A stretch of DNA of 32,103 nucleotides from positions 1-32,103 of IMG/VR virus record IMGVR_UViG_3300032311_000203. One strand, written 5' to 3'. Positions 1-6,781 of the stretch are shown one piece after another (position 1 is the stretch's first letter; each line of letters begins with the position of its first letter). The stretch is from a virus. The translations under genes were made by a program, and so were the position numbers. The notes beneath the pieces are model-generated. The model had not been told where the DNA came from, ran no database searches, and was given only the letters and a program-made list of their open reading frames with translations.

Positions 1-5
1 TAAAG

Positions 6-37
6 CTAATCTACGAAGAATAGCTGATATTACCAAA
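6..37 (-). promoter_or_regulatory. Promoter P1, Bacteroidota type, reading out of the left edge
   Basis: On the minus strand TTTG (37-34) is followed, after exactly 20 bp, by TAGATTAG (13-6). This resembles the Bacteroidota -33 TTTG and -7 TAnnTTTG elements. A 21-bp block here (2-22) is repeated exactly at 285-305 inside promoter P2. Any gene it drives starts left of the window, so the call rests on sequence and repetition only. Confidence 0.5.
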
Positions 38-250
38 TTATTTGGTATATTTTTTTGAATTATTTTTAGTGTTTTTCGTAACTCGTTGATACTCAACCTC
101 ATACCCAAATTCACTAAATAACTGAATTGCATCATTAATGTTTCTAATTTGGTTGTAATCACCCATATCTTTGTATTGTTTACCAAACATTACATTGTAT
201 CCAAAACGGGCAAATAAATCTAAAATCTCTGTTCTACTTTTAACTTTCAT
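38..250 (-). CDS. Small protein with an internal duplication, unknown function
   Basis: This is a 70-residue basic protein that I do not recognise. It contains two copies of a short motif, ILDLFARFGYNV (residues 9-20) and AIQLFSEFGYEV (41-52), so it looks like a tandem duplication of a helix-plus-FGY unit. An in-frame ATG also exists at 331, but it lies upstream of the -7 element of promoter P2 (289-320). The ATG at 250 sits about 30 nt downstream of the expected transcription start and follows an A-rich leader, as Bacteroidota genes usually do. The C-terminus is Lys/Asn rich and probably disordered. It lies beyond the end of the structural operon and has its own promoter, which suggests an early or host-interaction protein rather than a virion part. 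That role is inference. Confidence 0.6.
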   Translation of the reverse strand: MKVKSRTEILDLFARFGYNVMFGKQYKDMGDYNQIRNINDAIQLFSEFGYEVEYQRVTKNTKNNSKKYTK

Positions 251-284
251 TTTTTTATGTTTTAATGTTGATAACCTCATCAAC

Positions 285-305
285 AAAGCTAATCTACGAA
301 GAATA
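285..305. repeat. 21-bp direct repeat, second copy (first copy at 2-22)
   Basis: The same 21 bases occur at 2-22 and 285-305. They span the -7 element and the spacer of promoters P1 and P2. The spacing brackets gene 38-250, so the repeat probably arose by copying a promoter or a promoter-gene unit. Confidence 0.85.
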
Positions 306-320
306 ATCGGTATTTCCAAA
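289..320 (-). promoter_or_regulatory. Promoter P2 for the 70-residue protein gene
   Basis: The minus strand shows TTTG (320-317), exactly 20 bp, then TAGATTAG (296-289). The -33 box lies in the longer motif TGTTTGGAAATACC, which is nearly repeated at 31.65 kb. Transcription should begin near 282, giving a leader of about 30 nt before the ATG at 250. Confidence 0.6.
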
Positions 321-441
321 CATTTTACCATATATTTTTATATAAATATATCCGTATATACGAAGTAATTGAGTATCAATAAGTTACGGCGAATGTGTAA
401 AACTAACGATTTAAGGATTTTATTAGTTTTAATGAGATTTC

Positions 442-472
442 CAAATATACGAAAAACTTTTAGGCAAACAAA
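442..472 (-). promoter_or_regulatory. Promoter P5, exact TTTG-N19-TATATTTG
   Basis: The minus strand carries TTTG (472-469), 19 bp, then TATATTTG (449-442), an exact match to the Bacteroidota TAnnTTTG -7 element. It begins right after the stem of a minus-strand terminator (474-511), so one transcript ends and another can start within a few bases. The next gene downstream on this strand is 38-250, which would then have two tandem promoters. Confidence 0.5.
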
Positions 473-473
473 A

Positions 474-511
474 ACCCCTCGTATAAAATGGCGGTATTAG
501 GAACGAGGGGT
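474..511 (-). terminator. Intrinsic terminator, minus strand
   Basis: A perfect 9-bp stem (ACCCCTCGT at 474-482, ACGAGGGGT at 503-511) encloses a 20-nt loop. On the minus strand the stem runs into TTTTTGTTTG. There is no T-tract on the plus side, so it should stop only minus-strand transcription, for example antisense reads crossing the bS21 gene. Confidence 0.7.
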
Positions 512-524
512 ATAAACAATACAA

Positions 525-551
525 TATGGGAGATGTATCACGTCTCCCATA
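525..551 (+). promoter_or_regulatory. Tight 12-bp hairpin upstream of bS21
   Basis: TATGGGAGATGT (525-536) pairs with ACGTCTCCCATA (540-551) around a three-base loop, with one G-T pair. No T-tract follows on either strand, so it is not a normal terminator. It ends 58 bases before the bS21 start codon and could be an operator or an mRNA structure controlling that gene. The hairpin is plain in the sequence; its role is inference. Confidence 0.5.
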
Positions 552-609
552 CGGATATATATACTACAAATTCTAAAAATGTTGTTTTATATATAAAGAT
601 AAAAATATT

Positions 610-825
610 ATGGGAAAGATAAGTTATGCAAGTGTAGAGAGAAGAGGTGGTGAAGATATCGCATCGATGTTAAAAAGATTTAAACGTAAGGTTGAAGCAT
701 CGGGTCATTTGATAGAATTAAGAGAACGCAAGGAATATCTTAAACCATCAGTTATAAAACGTAAAGCAAAACAACAAGTAATTTATAGGGAGAAGATTAA
801 GAATCTAAAACAACAATCAAAGTAA
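610..825 (+). CDS. rpsU: Phage-encoded ribosomal protein bS21
   Basis: This 71-residue very basic protein has the bS21 pattern. A variable N-terminus is followed by LKRFKRKVEASG (residues 21-32), then LRERKEYLKPSVIKRK (37-52) and a Lys-rich helix. In bacteria bS21 sits on the 30S platform beside the 3' end of 16S rRNA. In Bacteroidota it helps sequester the anti-Shine-Dalgarno sequence. The KPSVxKR form and a tyrosine 12 residues after that Ser (Y59) match my recollection of Bacteroidota bS21 better than E. coli bS21. The ATG at 610 follows an A/T-rich leader with no AGGAGG. It is the only convincing plus-strand gene here, convergent with the structural operon and with its own terminator at 846-873. 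It probably enters host ribosomes and biases translation, which is inference. Confidence 0.88.
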   Translation: MGKISYASVERRGGEDIASMLKRFKRKVEASGHLIELRERKEYLKPSVIKRKAKQQVIYREKIKNLKQQSK

Positions 826-845
826 TCTGAATTTGATTGCATTAA

Positions 846-873
846 AAAAGGAGTGGTTTTTACCATTCCTTTT
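846..873. terminator. Bidirectional terminator between bS21 and the structural operon
   Basis: A 12-bp stem with one wobble pair (846-857 with 862-873) and a four-base loop has T-rich runs on both strands: TTTTCTTTTT on plus, and a T6 run on minus that includes the end of the stem. It can end both the bS21 transcript and the long minus-strand structural operon. Confidence 0.8.
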
Positions 874-889
874 TCTTTTTAAGGTAATC

Positions 890-1006
890 TTACCTTTTTA
901 TATATTCATCATCTCCTTGCCCGCTAGGAATTGGATTATAACCTATTCTAACTTCTTTACCTCTATAGGCTTGGGTGTTTAGAGATTGCCTATACTTTAA
1001 TATCTT
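890..1006 (-). other. Open frame without a start codon, in the +1 frame of the 52-residue gene
   Basis: A 38-codon stretch with no ATG, GTG or TTG overlaps the end of gene 990-1148 and lies in its +1 frame. Its ending, GKEVRIGYNPIPSGQGDDE, looks like real protein. It could be the second half of the upstream gene reached by a +1 shift near the TAG at 990-992, a remnant left by an indel, or chance. It ends just before the operon terminator. Confidence 0.3.
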
Positions 1007-1148
1007 CTATTAACTTTTCTATCTTTTTATCAATTTCATTTATAGTCCACGAAAGAGTTATAAGAATTTCTCTTAATTCATCTATATCTCTTTTACAATG
1101 TTCTGAATCTAATTCTAATTGTAATAATCTAGTTTCTAAGGTATCCAT
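990..1148 (-). CDS. Small helical protein, probable coiled coil
   Basis: This is a 52-residue protein starting at an ATG three bases after the previous gene's stop. It is rich in Leu, Glu, Ile and Lys in a heptad-like pattern (LETRLLQLELDSE near the N-terminus, INEIDKKIEKLIEDI near the C-terminus), so it is probably one long helix or a short coiled coil. The tight spacing to gene 1151-1546 and the normal codon use support a real gene. It is the last ATG-started gene of the structural operon, about 120 bases before the terminator. I do not recognise a family. A small virion or assembly factor is possible but unproven. Confidence 0.6.
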   Translation of the reverse strand: MDTLETRLLQLELDSEHCKRDIDELREILITLSWTINEIDKKIEKLIEDIKV

Positions 1149-1150
1149 AA

Positions 1151-1546
1151 TTAATCAGTTATCGGACCACCGACTACCCATGCTGCACATGTTCTACTTG
1201 CTGCACACTTAAAATCAAATGCCTCACAATATCCTAATGACCCAGCATCGATGGTATCCCATTCATTTTCATTATTTATTCCACCTGCAATACAATCCAA
1301 CATTTTTTTGGTTTGTACGAAAAACGCACAATTTCCACACAATGCTTTCTTTGCTGAGGGGATATCTCCACCAAATTGATTTGCTTTCTCTTTCCAATAA
1401 TCCTCATTCGGTTCGTTAGGGTTAAGGGGGCCGTAATTTGCTTCATCAATTGCTCTTTGTCTATTAGCAAGATTAAGTGGGATGTTCTGCGTTGCCGGAG
1501 GACACCCTACTTCTTGTAATTTTTGTATAAATTTATTGAAATTCAT
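1151..1546 (-). CDS. Cysteine-rich phage protein of a conserved late-operon family
   Basis: This 131-residue protein has six cysteines in its C-terminal half: CGNC at 70-73, C85, C107, C114 and C120, followed by AAWVVGGPITD. A spaced set of this kind suggests a bound metal or an iron-sulfur-like site. I recall phage proteins with the CGNCA...C...YC..F.F.C...RTC..W layout next to structural genes, but cannot name a proven function. The N-terminal 60 residues are polar with Asn/Pro-rich stretches. It follows gene 1548-1736 with one base between, so they are cotranscribed. Likely a virion-associated or maturation protein; confidence in the gene is high and in the role low. Confidence 0.72.
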   Translation of the reverse strand: MNFNKFIQKLQEVGCPPATQNIPLNLANRQRAIDEANYGPLNPNEPNEDYWKEKANQFGGDIPSAKKALCGNCAFFVQTKKMLDCIAGGINNENEWDTIDAGSLGYCEAFDFKCAASRTCAAWVVGGPITD

Positions 1547-1547
1547 T

Positions 1548-1736
1548 TTATGATTGTTTAATCAAAGTTTTCAAAGTGTTGAACCTATTAATATTCTTAG
1601 TCATTTCTTCAGCACTATCCCATTTGGATTTACAAATAGCATATGCTTGGTCACTTTCATAATTAGCAGTTTCTTCACTCATGCATCTACTGATAAATTC
1701 TTCTTCTGTTTCTTTTTTTCCTGGATTGATTGGCAT
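1548..1736 (-). CDS. Small phage protein with paired cysteines (QAYAICKSKW)
   Basis: This is a 62-residue acidic protein. Its centre, FISRCMSEETANYESDQAYA followed by ICKSKW, resembles a short module in many Bacteroidota phages that carries one Cys near the start and a second in an (E/D)QAxAICxSKW context. In other phages I recall it beside or fused to head-maturation genes. Here it sits downstream of the second adhesin and two bases ahead of the cysteine-rich protein, which suggests the two act together. I cannot assign a biochemical role. Confidence 0.6.
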   Translation of the reverse strand: MPINPGKKETEEEFISRCMSEETANYESDQAYAICKSKWDSAEEMTKNINRFNTLKTLIKQS

Positions 1737-1753
1737 ATTCTTTAATTTTATTT

Positions 1754-3286
1754 TTAACCTGTGTATGTTCCACTACCTGTAAATGTATGGTATGTATATC
1801 CACCTGAATTTGTAATTGTTCCACCAGTACCTGATGCACTACCTGAAACGTATCTAATGATTACGATACCACTTCCTCCACTAGCACCACTTCCTCCACC
1901 TGTTGCTTTGATACCACCACCACCATTTCCAGTGTTAGGGTCTCCAGCAACTGCTGAGAATTTAGTTGTACCTCTACCTGCAGCATCACCACCTTTAGAG
2001 TATGCAGTTCCATTTAACCAAAGTTTAGCAGAACCTCCACCACCATAAGTTGATGCAGCCGGAGTTGAACCTGCAGAAGTAGCTCCACCACCTCCACCAC
2101 CAGCTCCAACTGATTCTAATGTGGCATCTCCACCATTATTTCCTTGACCAGCAGTTCCTGTACCAGGAGCATTTACTGAAAGTGCTCCACCACGTGAACC
2201 ACCTCCACCACCTGAACCACCATTTGCTCCTGCTATTGCAGTATTACCTGCAATTGCACCATATCCACCACCAATAGCAGTTAAAGTAAATGCTGTTGAA
2301 TTATTACCACTCACATCTGCACCACCACCAGTACCTACTACTAATGAGTAAGCTTGTGATTGAGTTACAAATAATGAGCCTGATAGGAATCCACCAGCTC
2401 CACCACCACCTGAACCTAAGTTATTATTAACGGATTCTTGTGAACCACCACCACCTCCACCACCTACGATTAAGTAGTCAACTTGATAAGTTACTAATGA
2501 TGCAGTTGTTGTTGTTGTAGTTGTAGTCGTTGTTGTTGTACTTGTTGTTGTTGTAGATGTTGTTGTTGTAGTTGTTGCACCTGCACATGGACTAGAACCT
2601 GATGGTAATGTATCTCCACCTGTATATGCTAAATCATTGTAACAATAGATACATTGACAATCAGTATCGTATTGACAATCAGCTCCAAATGCAGAAGGTG
2701 CTACTGATGCGGTATAACTACCATCACCATAACCACCAACCATTGGTGCAGCAAAATAAGTTAAATATGGATATGTAACACATCTCTGAATTGAAGAGGA
2801 TGGTGGTACAAATTCATAAGTGACAGTACTTGCACTATATGGTACATAAGTTGCTAACATCCACTTACCAGAACCAGTGGTATAATTATTTGTAAAAGTA
2901 CAAACTTTACCAAAGATAGATGCTTTTACATCAAAATCTACGGAGAATGGTGAACGCCAAATACTTGTTGTATTTGATTTATCAGCTCCACCATAAGGAG
3001 TTAAACCAAAGTTATTACTTACTAATGGAGGAGGATTATCTGTATCCCAGTTAATTGCTTTAGCTCCACCAAAGAATTTACCCGGTCCAGTTACACTCCA
3101 ATTGGTTATTTCATCGGCCTGAAACCATTCTCCACCAATAGAGCCACTTTGGAAATCACCAGCTTTTGCCCACCAAAATGATTCATATGGAGGCGAAAGA
3201 GTAGTAGTCGTAGTAGAATTTATACCACGTCTTGTAGCTCCTTGCAAAGTTTCTACTCTATTTGTATTTGAAATGTATAGAGGCAT
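1754..3286 (-). CDS. Glycine-rich adhesin with a Thr/Ser tract, probable receptor-binding tail or head fibre
   Basis: This is a 510-residue protein in three parts. Residues 1-235 are an aromatic, Cys-containing domain (CQYDTDCQCIYC near 205) without a family I can name. Residues 238-261 are 22 Thr and 2 Ser in an unbroken tract. From about 265 to the end it is extremely Gly-rich (VDYLIVGGGGGGGS, SGIVIIRYVSG) and ends GGYTYHTFTGSGTYTG. The Gly-rich part resembles polyglycine-II adhesins of phages such as S16, which form the host-recognition tip. Its last 45 residues match the end of protein 19348-20298, so the two share a terminal module. The Thr tract is a likely flexible linker and a possible O-glycosylation site, given the glycosyltransferase-like gene at 6938-7867. 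Receptor binding is inferred from composition. Confidence 0.75.
   Translation of the reverse strand: MPLYISNTNRVETLQGATRRGINSTTTTTLSPPYESFWWAKAGDFQSGSIGGEWFQADEITNWSVTGPGKFFGGAKAINWDTDNPPPLVSNNFGLTPYGGADKSNTTSIWRSPFSVDFDVKASIFGKVCTFTNNYTTGSGKWMLATYVPYSASTVTYEFVPPSSSIQRCVTYPYLTYFAAPMVGGYGDGSYTASVAPSAFGADCQYDTDCQCIYCYNDLAYTGGDTLPSGSSPCAGATTTTTTSTTTTSTTTTTTTTTTTTASLVTYQVDYLIVGGGGGGGSQESVNNNLGSGGGGAGGFLSGSLFVTQSQAYSLVVGTGGGADVSGNNSTAFTLTAIGGGYGAIAGNTAIAGANGGSGGGGGSRGGALSVNAPGTGTAGQGNNGGDATLESVGAGGGGGGATSAGSTPAASTYGGGGSAKLWLNGTAYSKGGDAAGRGTTKFSAVAGDPNTGNGGGGIKATGGGSGASGGSGIVIIRYVSGSASGTGGTITNSGGYTYHTFTGSGTYTG
2504..2575. repeat. Imperfect trinucleotide repeat encoding 24 Thr/Ser residues
   Basis: Twenty-four consecutive codons of the form ACN or AGT-like, read on the minus strand, make the Thr/Ser tract. 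Triplet repeats can change length by strand slippage in steps of one residue without breaking the frame, so the linker may vary between related phages. Confidence 0.85.
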
Positions 3287-3292
3287 ATTTTT

Positions 3293-3547
3293 TTATTTTA
3301 ATGCTACGATATACATGTTAGCATCTGTAGCGTTAGTTACTTGTGTTATTAATCCAGGAATAAATCCACTAGCTGATACGAATGTTAATACCGAACCATC
3401 TACTGTCTTTACAACTAAATTACCTACTTGTCCAACATATAAACCACCTGCCACGAATGGTAGAGGGTTGTTTGAACCCGTTACATTTAATCCTCCAGAA
3501 AACTGTCCGTTCTCAATATAAGATTGTTGGTTGAATAATTTGCTCAT
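3293..3547 (-). CDS. Small decoration- or head-fibre-like virion protein
   Basis: This is an 84-residue beta-rich protein. The pattern FVAGGLYVGQVGNLVVKTVD then TFVSASGFIPGLITQVTNAT, ending in IVAL, is common in short phage proteins that coat heads or form head fibres and small spikes. It has no Cys and no signal peptide. It lies six bases upstream of the glycine-rich adhesin gene and 12 bases after gene 3560-3910. A trimeric base onto which the adhesin attaches is possible, but that is inference from order. I am fairly sure it is a virion protein and unsure of its exact place. Confidence 0.62.
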   Translation of the reverse strand: MSKLFNQQSYIENGQFSGGLNVTGSNNPLPFVAGGLYVGQVGNLVVKTVDGSVLTFVSASGFIPGLITQVTNATDANMYIVALK

Positions 3548-3559
3548 AATTTCTATTTT

Positions 3560-3910
3560 TTATTTTATAATATATTTTTTGTTTTTGAAGGTTACACTAT
3601 CTATGTTATCATAACTTAGTGTTCTCCATTTACCACTATTATCTGTTACTCGCAGATTCAATTGGTTTTGTAATTCTTTAGTATCACTACCACCAGCATC
3701 TCCACCTACATATTCATTAGAATCCCACCACATTAAGTATTGTGCAGTGTGGGGTGGTTTACCACTTCCATCTGCAGAACCTTCCGTTCTCCATCTAACA
3801 TTCATTTTATCACTCTTGCTAGATGTTTTTAGTAAGGATAAGAATGTATCTACTGAAATTTCAGTACCTACAAATTCTTGTATCTTCTGAAATACGTTAT
3901 TTGGTGTCAT
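3560..3910 (-). CDS. Unknown protein after the prohead protease gene
   Basis: This is a 116-residue protein that I do not recognise. I take the ATG at 3910; the frame extends to a GTG at 3940, but those extra ten residues are only KKLKRK-like translation of the protease gene's Lys-rich end. With the 3910 start it overlaps the protease gene by 14 bases, which suggests translational coupling. The N-terminus (NNVFQKIQEFVGTEISVDTF) is helical. The middle holds an unusual Gly/Asp stretch with YLMWWDSNEY. The C-terminus (LRVTDNSGKWRTLSYDNIDS) looks like a small beta sheet. The context is head and decoration genes. Confidence 0.62.
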   Translation of the reverse strand: MTPNNVFQKIQEFVGTEISVDTFLSLLKTSSKSDKMNVRWRTEGSADGSGKPPHTAQYLMWWDSNEYVGGDAGGSDTKELQNQLNLRVTDNSGKWRTLSYDNIDSVTFKNKKYIIK

Positions 3911-4940
3911 CTTTTTTCTTTTTAACTTTAGCAACTTCACCTGGATAAGAAGATGAGATTGAAGGTTGTTCGCTTTCTACTAACACACCTAACTCTCTCA
4001 ATTTATTTCTACTCCATCCCAATGCAGTTTTACCACCCCAACTATCGTACATCAATTTACCACATCCATCTGAATAGGTTTTTGATGATTCTAAATCTAC
4101 TTCATGTCTACTAAGATATGAGTACATTCTTTTAATAGTTTCTATCGAAATAGGTTCTCCATTTGCCAATTGATTTGCTCTTATTTTGCCAACTGGAGTA
4201 CCACAACTTCCCCAACCATTCTTATTTACAAACTCTAATACTTTCTTAGCGTTATTTCTTACACTATCTCCGTAATCAGAGTACGATTCCATCTCAACTT
4301 TTTTTTTTGATTTGAATCGGTTATCTGTTTTGATTAATGCTCTTAAAGTAGATAAGAATATCTCTGCTTCTACTTCAGTCATTTCATCTATATCTTTATC
4401 AATTTCTACTTTAGATGCATGAACTAAATCATGTGTGAATGTTCCTTCAATACTGAAACCTTTTACTTTTCCAGTCTTAACATAATCATTCCATATCTTT
4501 TCACCTTCAGGTGATTTATCTACTGAAAATACACCTACCCATGTTCCATCTGGTAAATTCAAACCATATTTGTTAGATTTATCAAATGAACCTTCTTTAA
4601 TCCAACTCTCTACTAAATCAACACCTTTAATGGATTTACCATGTTCTAATGTTGCTTTATCAGTATATTTACTTTTAAGATAGTTTTGAGCTAATTGTTT
4701 TACTGTCTCTTTCTTTAAAAATACGTGGTAAGGTTGACCTTCACCATCTACTCTTAAAATAGGCTTATCAGCAATAAGTATTGGTCCTAAAATCAATCTT
4801 TGTTCTGTATCTACACTAGCAAAATGAATCTCTTCTTTTCCAAAGTAAATAAAATCAGATTCTATAGCAGGAGATTCTACTAATGAAATTGCAAAAATTT
4901 CATCTGTGTCATCCTGTATTTTTAATTCGTATAGTTTCAT
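3897..4940 (-). CDS. XkdF-like prohead protease with a C-terminal helical domain
   Basis: This 347-residue protein begins as XkdF proteins do: YELKIQDDTDEIFAISLVES, then a beta-rich core containing ATLEHGKS with H100 and KGFSIEGTF with S163. These are the expected His and Ser of a prohead-protease-type serine peptidase. Such enzymes cut scaffold and capsid precursors during head maturation. Residues 225-325 form a second domain (NNAKKVLEFVNKNGWGSCGT, DGCGKLMYDSWGGKTALGWS) that I recall in other phage head proteins. Its role is not known to me; DNA or capsid binding is possible. The tail is Lys-rich. The usual place of this gene is between portal and capsid, but here it lies downstream of the tape measure, about 14 kb from the capsid gene on the same strand. 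Confidence 0.78.
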   Translation of the reverse strand: MKLYELKIQDDTDEIFAISLVESPAIESDFIYFGKEEIHFASVDTEQRLILGPILIADKPILRVDGEGQPYHVFLKKETVKQLAQNYLKSKYTDKATLEHGKSIKGVDLVESWIKEGSFDKSNKYGLNLPDGTWVGVFSVDKSPEGEKIWNDYVKTGKVKGFSIEGTFTHDLVHASKVEIDKDIDEMTEVEAEIFLSTLRALIKTDNRFKSKKKVEMESYSDYGDSVRNNAKKVLEFVNKNGWGSCGTPVGKIRANQLANGEPISIETIKRMYSYLSRHEVDLESSKTYSDGCGKLMYDSWGGKTALGWSRNKLRELGVLVESEQPSISSSYPGEVAKVKKKKDDTK

Positions 4941-4975
4941 ATCTTTAATAACAATTAAATCATAAATTGTAGTAA

Positions 4976-6781
4976 CTAGCCACCATTGAAGGTTGCAGCT
5001 CTACTTGCTCTTCTATCCAAAGCACCTTGTGTCTGAATATCTTTACTTACAACATATGCTCTTACAGTCCCTTGTGATTTAGCAATTGTTTCTCCAATTT
5101 GTTGTGTAGGATTAACTCCCTGTCCACTTTGTATTTGTGGTATTGCAGTAGGTCCAACTGTTGGTGCTGGAATTGCTCCTGCTCCTCCACCTGTTGCTAC
5201 TCCACCTCCTCCACCTCCGGTGTTTCCTCCACCACCACCCGAACTCTTAGAAGATAATACTGCTGCAATTTGTGCTGCAGATGATACACCGACAGTAGCA
5301 ATTTGTAAACCAGTACTAACTTTTAATGCAGCCTTACCTGCTATCGCTCCTGCAATTGCAGCTTTACCTGCTGCTGCTTCCGCGATACCTAATGGTGCAG
5401 TAAGTGGATTTACTAATTTTGGAATTGCCATTAAGATTGCTGCATTACCTGTAGCAATTGCTTTATTATATTCAAATTGTGCTGCTTGATTATTTACTAA
5501 TATTTGACCAATAGATGATGCTGCATTAATTACAATTTGTGCAATTGCAAATGCTTTAGCTGCATCTGAACCATCTTCGAATACACCCTTTATTGAACCG
5601 ATGATATTAGAAATATTTTGTCCTAAATCTACCCAACTTTGGTCTATAGCCTGATTAGTTGCAAATGTTAATTGTTCCCTCTCAGCTTCCATCTTTTTAA
5701 GATTCTCGTAATTCTCTCGCATATATGCTGCAAAATCTTCACGTTTCTTCTTTTGTTCTTCAGCTTCTTTTTCAGCCTTTTCAGTTTCTTCCTTCTTATA
5801 TTTTTCATCAATCTCTCTTAACTTATCAGCTTGTGCCTGTTTAAGAGTGGTTGTATCTTCACCATATTTTGTTGCAAGAGCAATAAGTGATGAATAGTGT
5901 TCATTTACCTTATACTCTTCTTGTTCTCTTTCTGATAACAATTCTAAGAACGCCTCTTTCTGGCCTTCCATAATTGTTTTTAAATCTTCTTCTCTTAACT
6001 TCTTAGCCTCTTCTGCTGCTTGTTTTTCTTGTTCTGCTTTCTTTTTAAGAAATTCTTCTCTATCTTTTTTTCGTTTATCTAATTCTTCTTTCTCTTTTTT
6101 GGTTAACTCTTTTGAACCTGCTTCAAATCTTGCATTTGCTTCTTCATATCTTTTACCAAATTCAGTAACCGATGCCTTAGCATCATCCCATGCACCTGCA
6201 AAATCACCTTTAAATAACTTACTAAGTGCACTTCCTATTTTACCAATACCTTGTAAGAATGATGTTATTGCAGAGTATGCAACTTTAAATCCTTCTGTCA
6301 CATAAGGCATTGCCTTAGTAGCCAAATCAATTAGAGCATCAAATAAGGGTTCTATTGCAGCAAATACACCATTAAGGATTCTTTGAAATCCTTCTAATAC
6401 TGGTTGAAGTTTTTTTGTAGCTCTTTCTGAATTACCAATTGCTGCTACTAATCCTGCGATTAATGCAACTATTAAACCAATACCTGTTGCTTTTAGGGCT
6501 GCACCAAAGGATTGAGTAGCTACTTTTGCCTTATTTAATCCAGCACCTAATACACCAATAGGACCACCTGCAGATTCTAATGAATCAATCCAATCAGAAG
6601 ATGTATTTTTAGCTGATTTAATTTTATCCTCTAAATCATCAATTTGATTGTATATTTTCTTAAACTCTTCAGACCCAGCTGCAGTTTCCTTTAATTGCTT
6701 CTTTAAAACTTTTAAATTCGCAATAGTAGGTTCTATATCCGCGTTTATCTCTATATCGATAGTTACTTTCTTATCGGCCAT
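4976..6781 (-). CDS. Tail tape measure protein
   Basis: This is a 601-residue protein that sets tail length and is usually ejected with the DNA. It starts with VTIDIEINADIEP and a helical segment, as tape measures do. One strongly hydrophobic stretch, GIGLIVALIAGLVAAIG (about residues 100-116), could enter the host membrane. A Lys/Glu-rich coiled coil follows (about 215-360), then an Ala/Ile-rich part, a Gly-rich spacer and the ending VRAYVVSKDIQTQGALDRRA, a C-terminal motif I know from Bacteroidota phage tape measures. At roughly 0.15 nm per residue the length predicts a tail near 90 nm. Unusually, the frameshifted chaperone-like pair is not next to it but 17 kb upstream in the operon. Confidence 0.85.
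   Translation of the reverse strand: MADKKVTIDIEINADIEPTIANLKVLKKQLKETAAGSEEFKKIYNQIDDLEDKIKSAKNTSSDWIDSLESAGGPIGVLGAGLNKAKVATQSFGAALKATGIGLIVALIAGLVAAIGNSERATKKLQPVLEGFQRILNGVFAAIEPLFDALIDLATKAMPYVTEGFKVAYSAITSFLQGIGKIGSALSKLFKGDFAGAWDDAKASVTEFGKRYEEANARFEAGSKELTKKEKEELDKRKKDREEFLKKKAEQEKQAAEEAKKLREEDLKTIMEGQKEAFLELLSEREQEEYKVNEHYSSLIALATKYGEDTTTLKQAQADKLREIDEKYKKEETEKAEKEAEEQKKKREDFAAYMRENYENLKKMEAEREQLTFATNQAIDQSWVDLGQNISNIIGSIKGVFEDGSDAAKAFAIAQIVINAASSIGQILVNNQAAQFEYNKAIATGNAAILMAIPKLVNPLTAPLGIAEAAAGKAAIAGAIAGKAALKVSTGLQIATVGVSSAAQIAAVLSSKSSGGGGGNTGGGGGGVATGGGAGAIPAPTVGPTAIPQIQSGQGVNPTQQIGETIAKSQGTVRAYVVSKDIQTQGALDRRASRAATFNGG

Noticed and set aside
2461-2580. Short repeats resembling a CRISPR array
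   Set aside because: The repeat is a coding trinucleotide tract in frame, without spacers.
3940-3940. GTG start for the gene after the protease
   Set aside because: The extension only translates the Lys-rich end of the protease gene in another frame, and an ATG is available at 3910.
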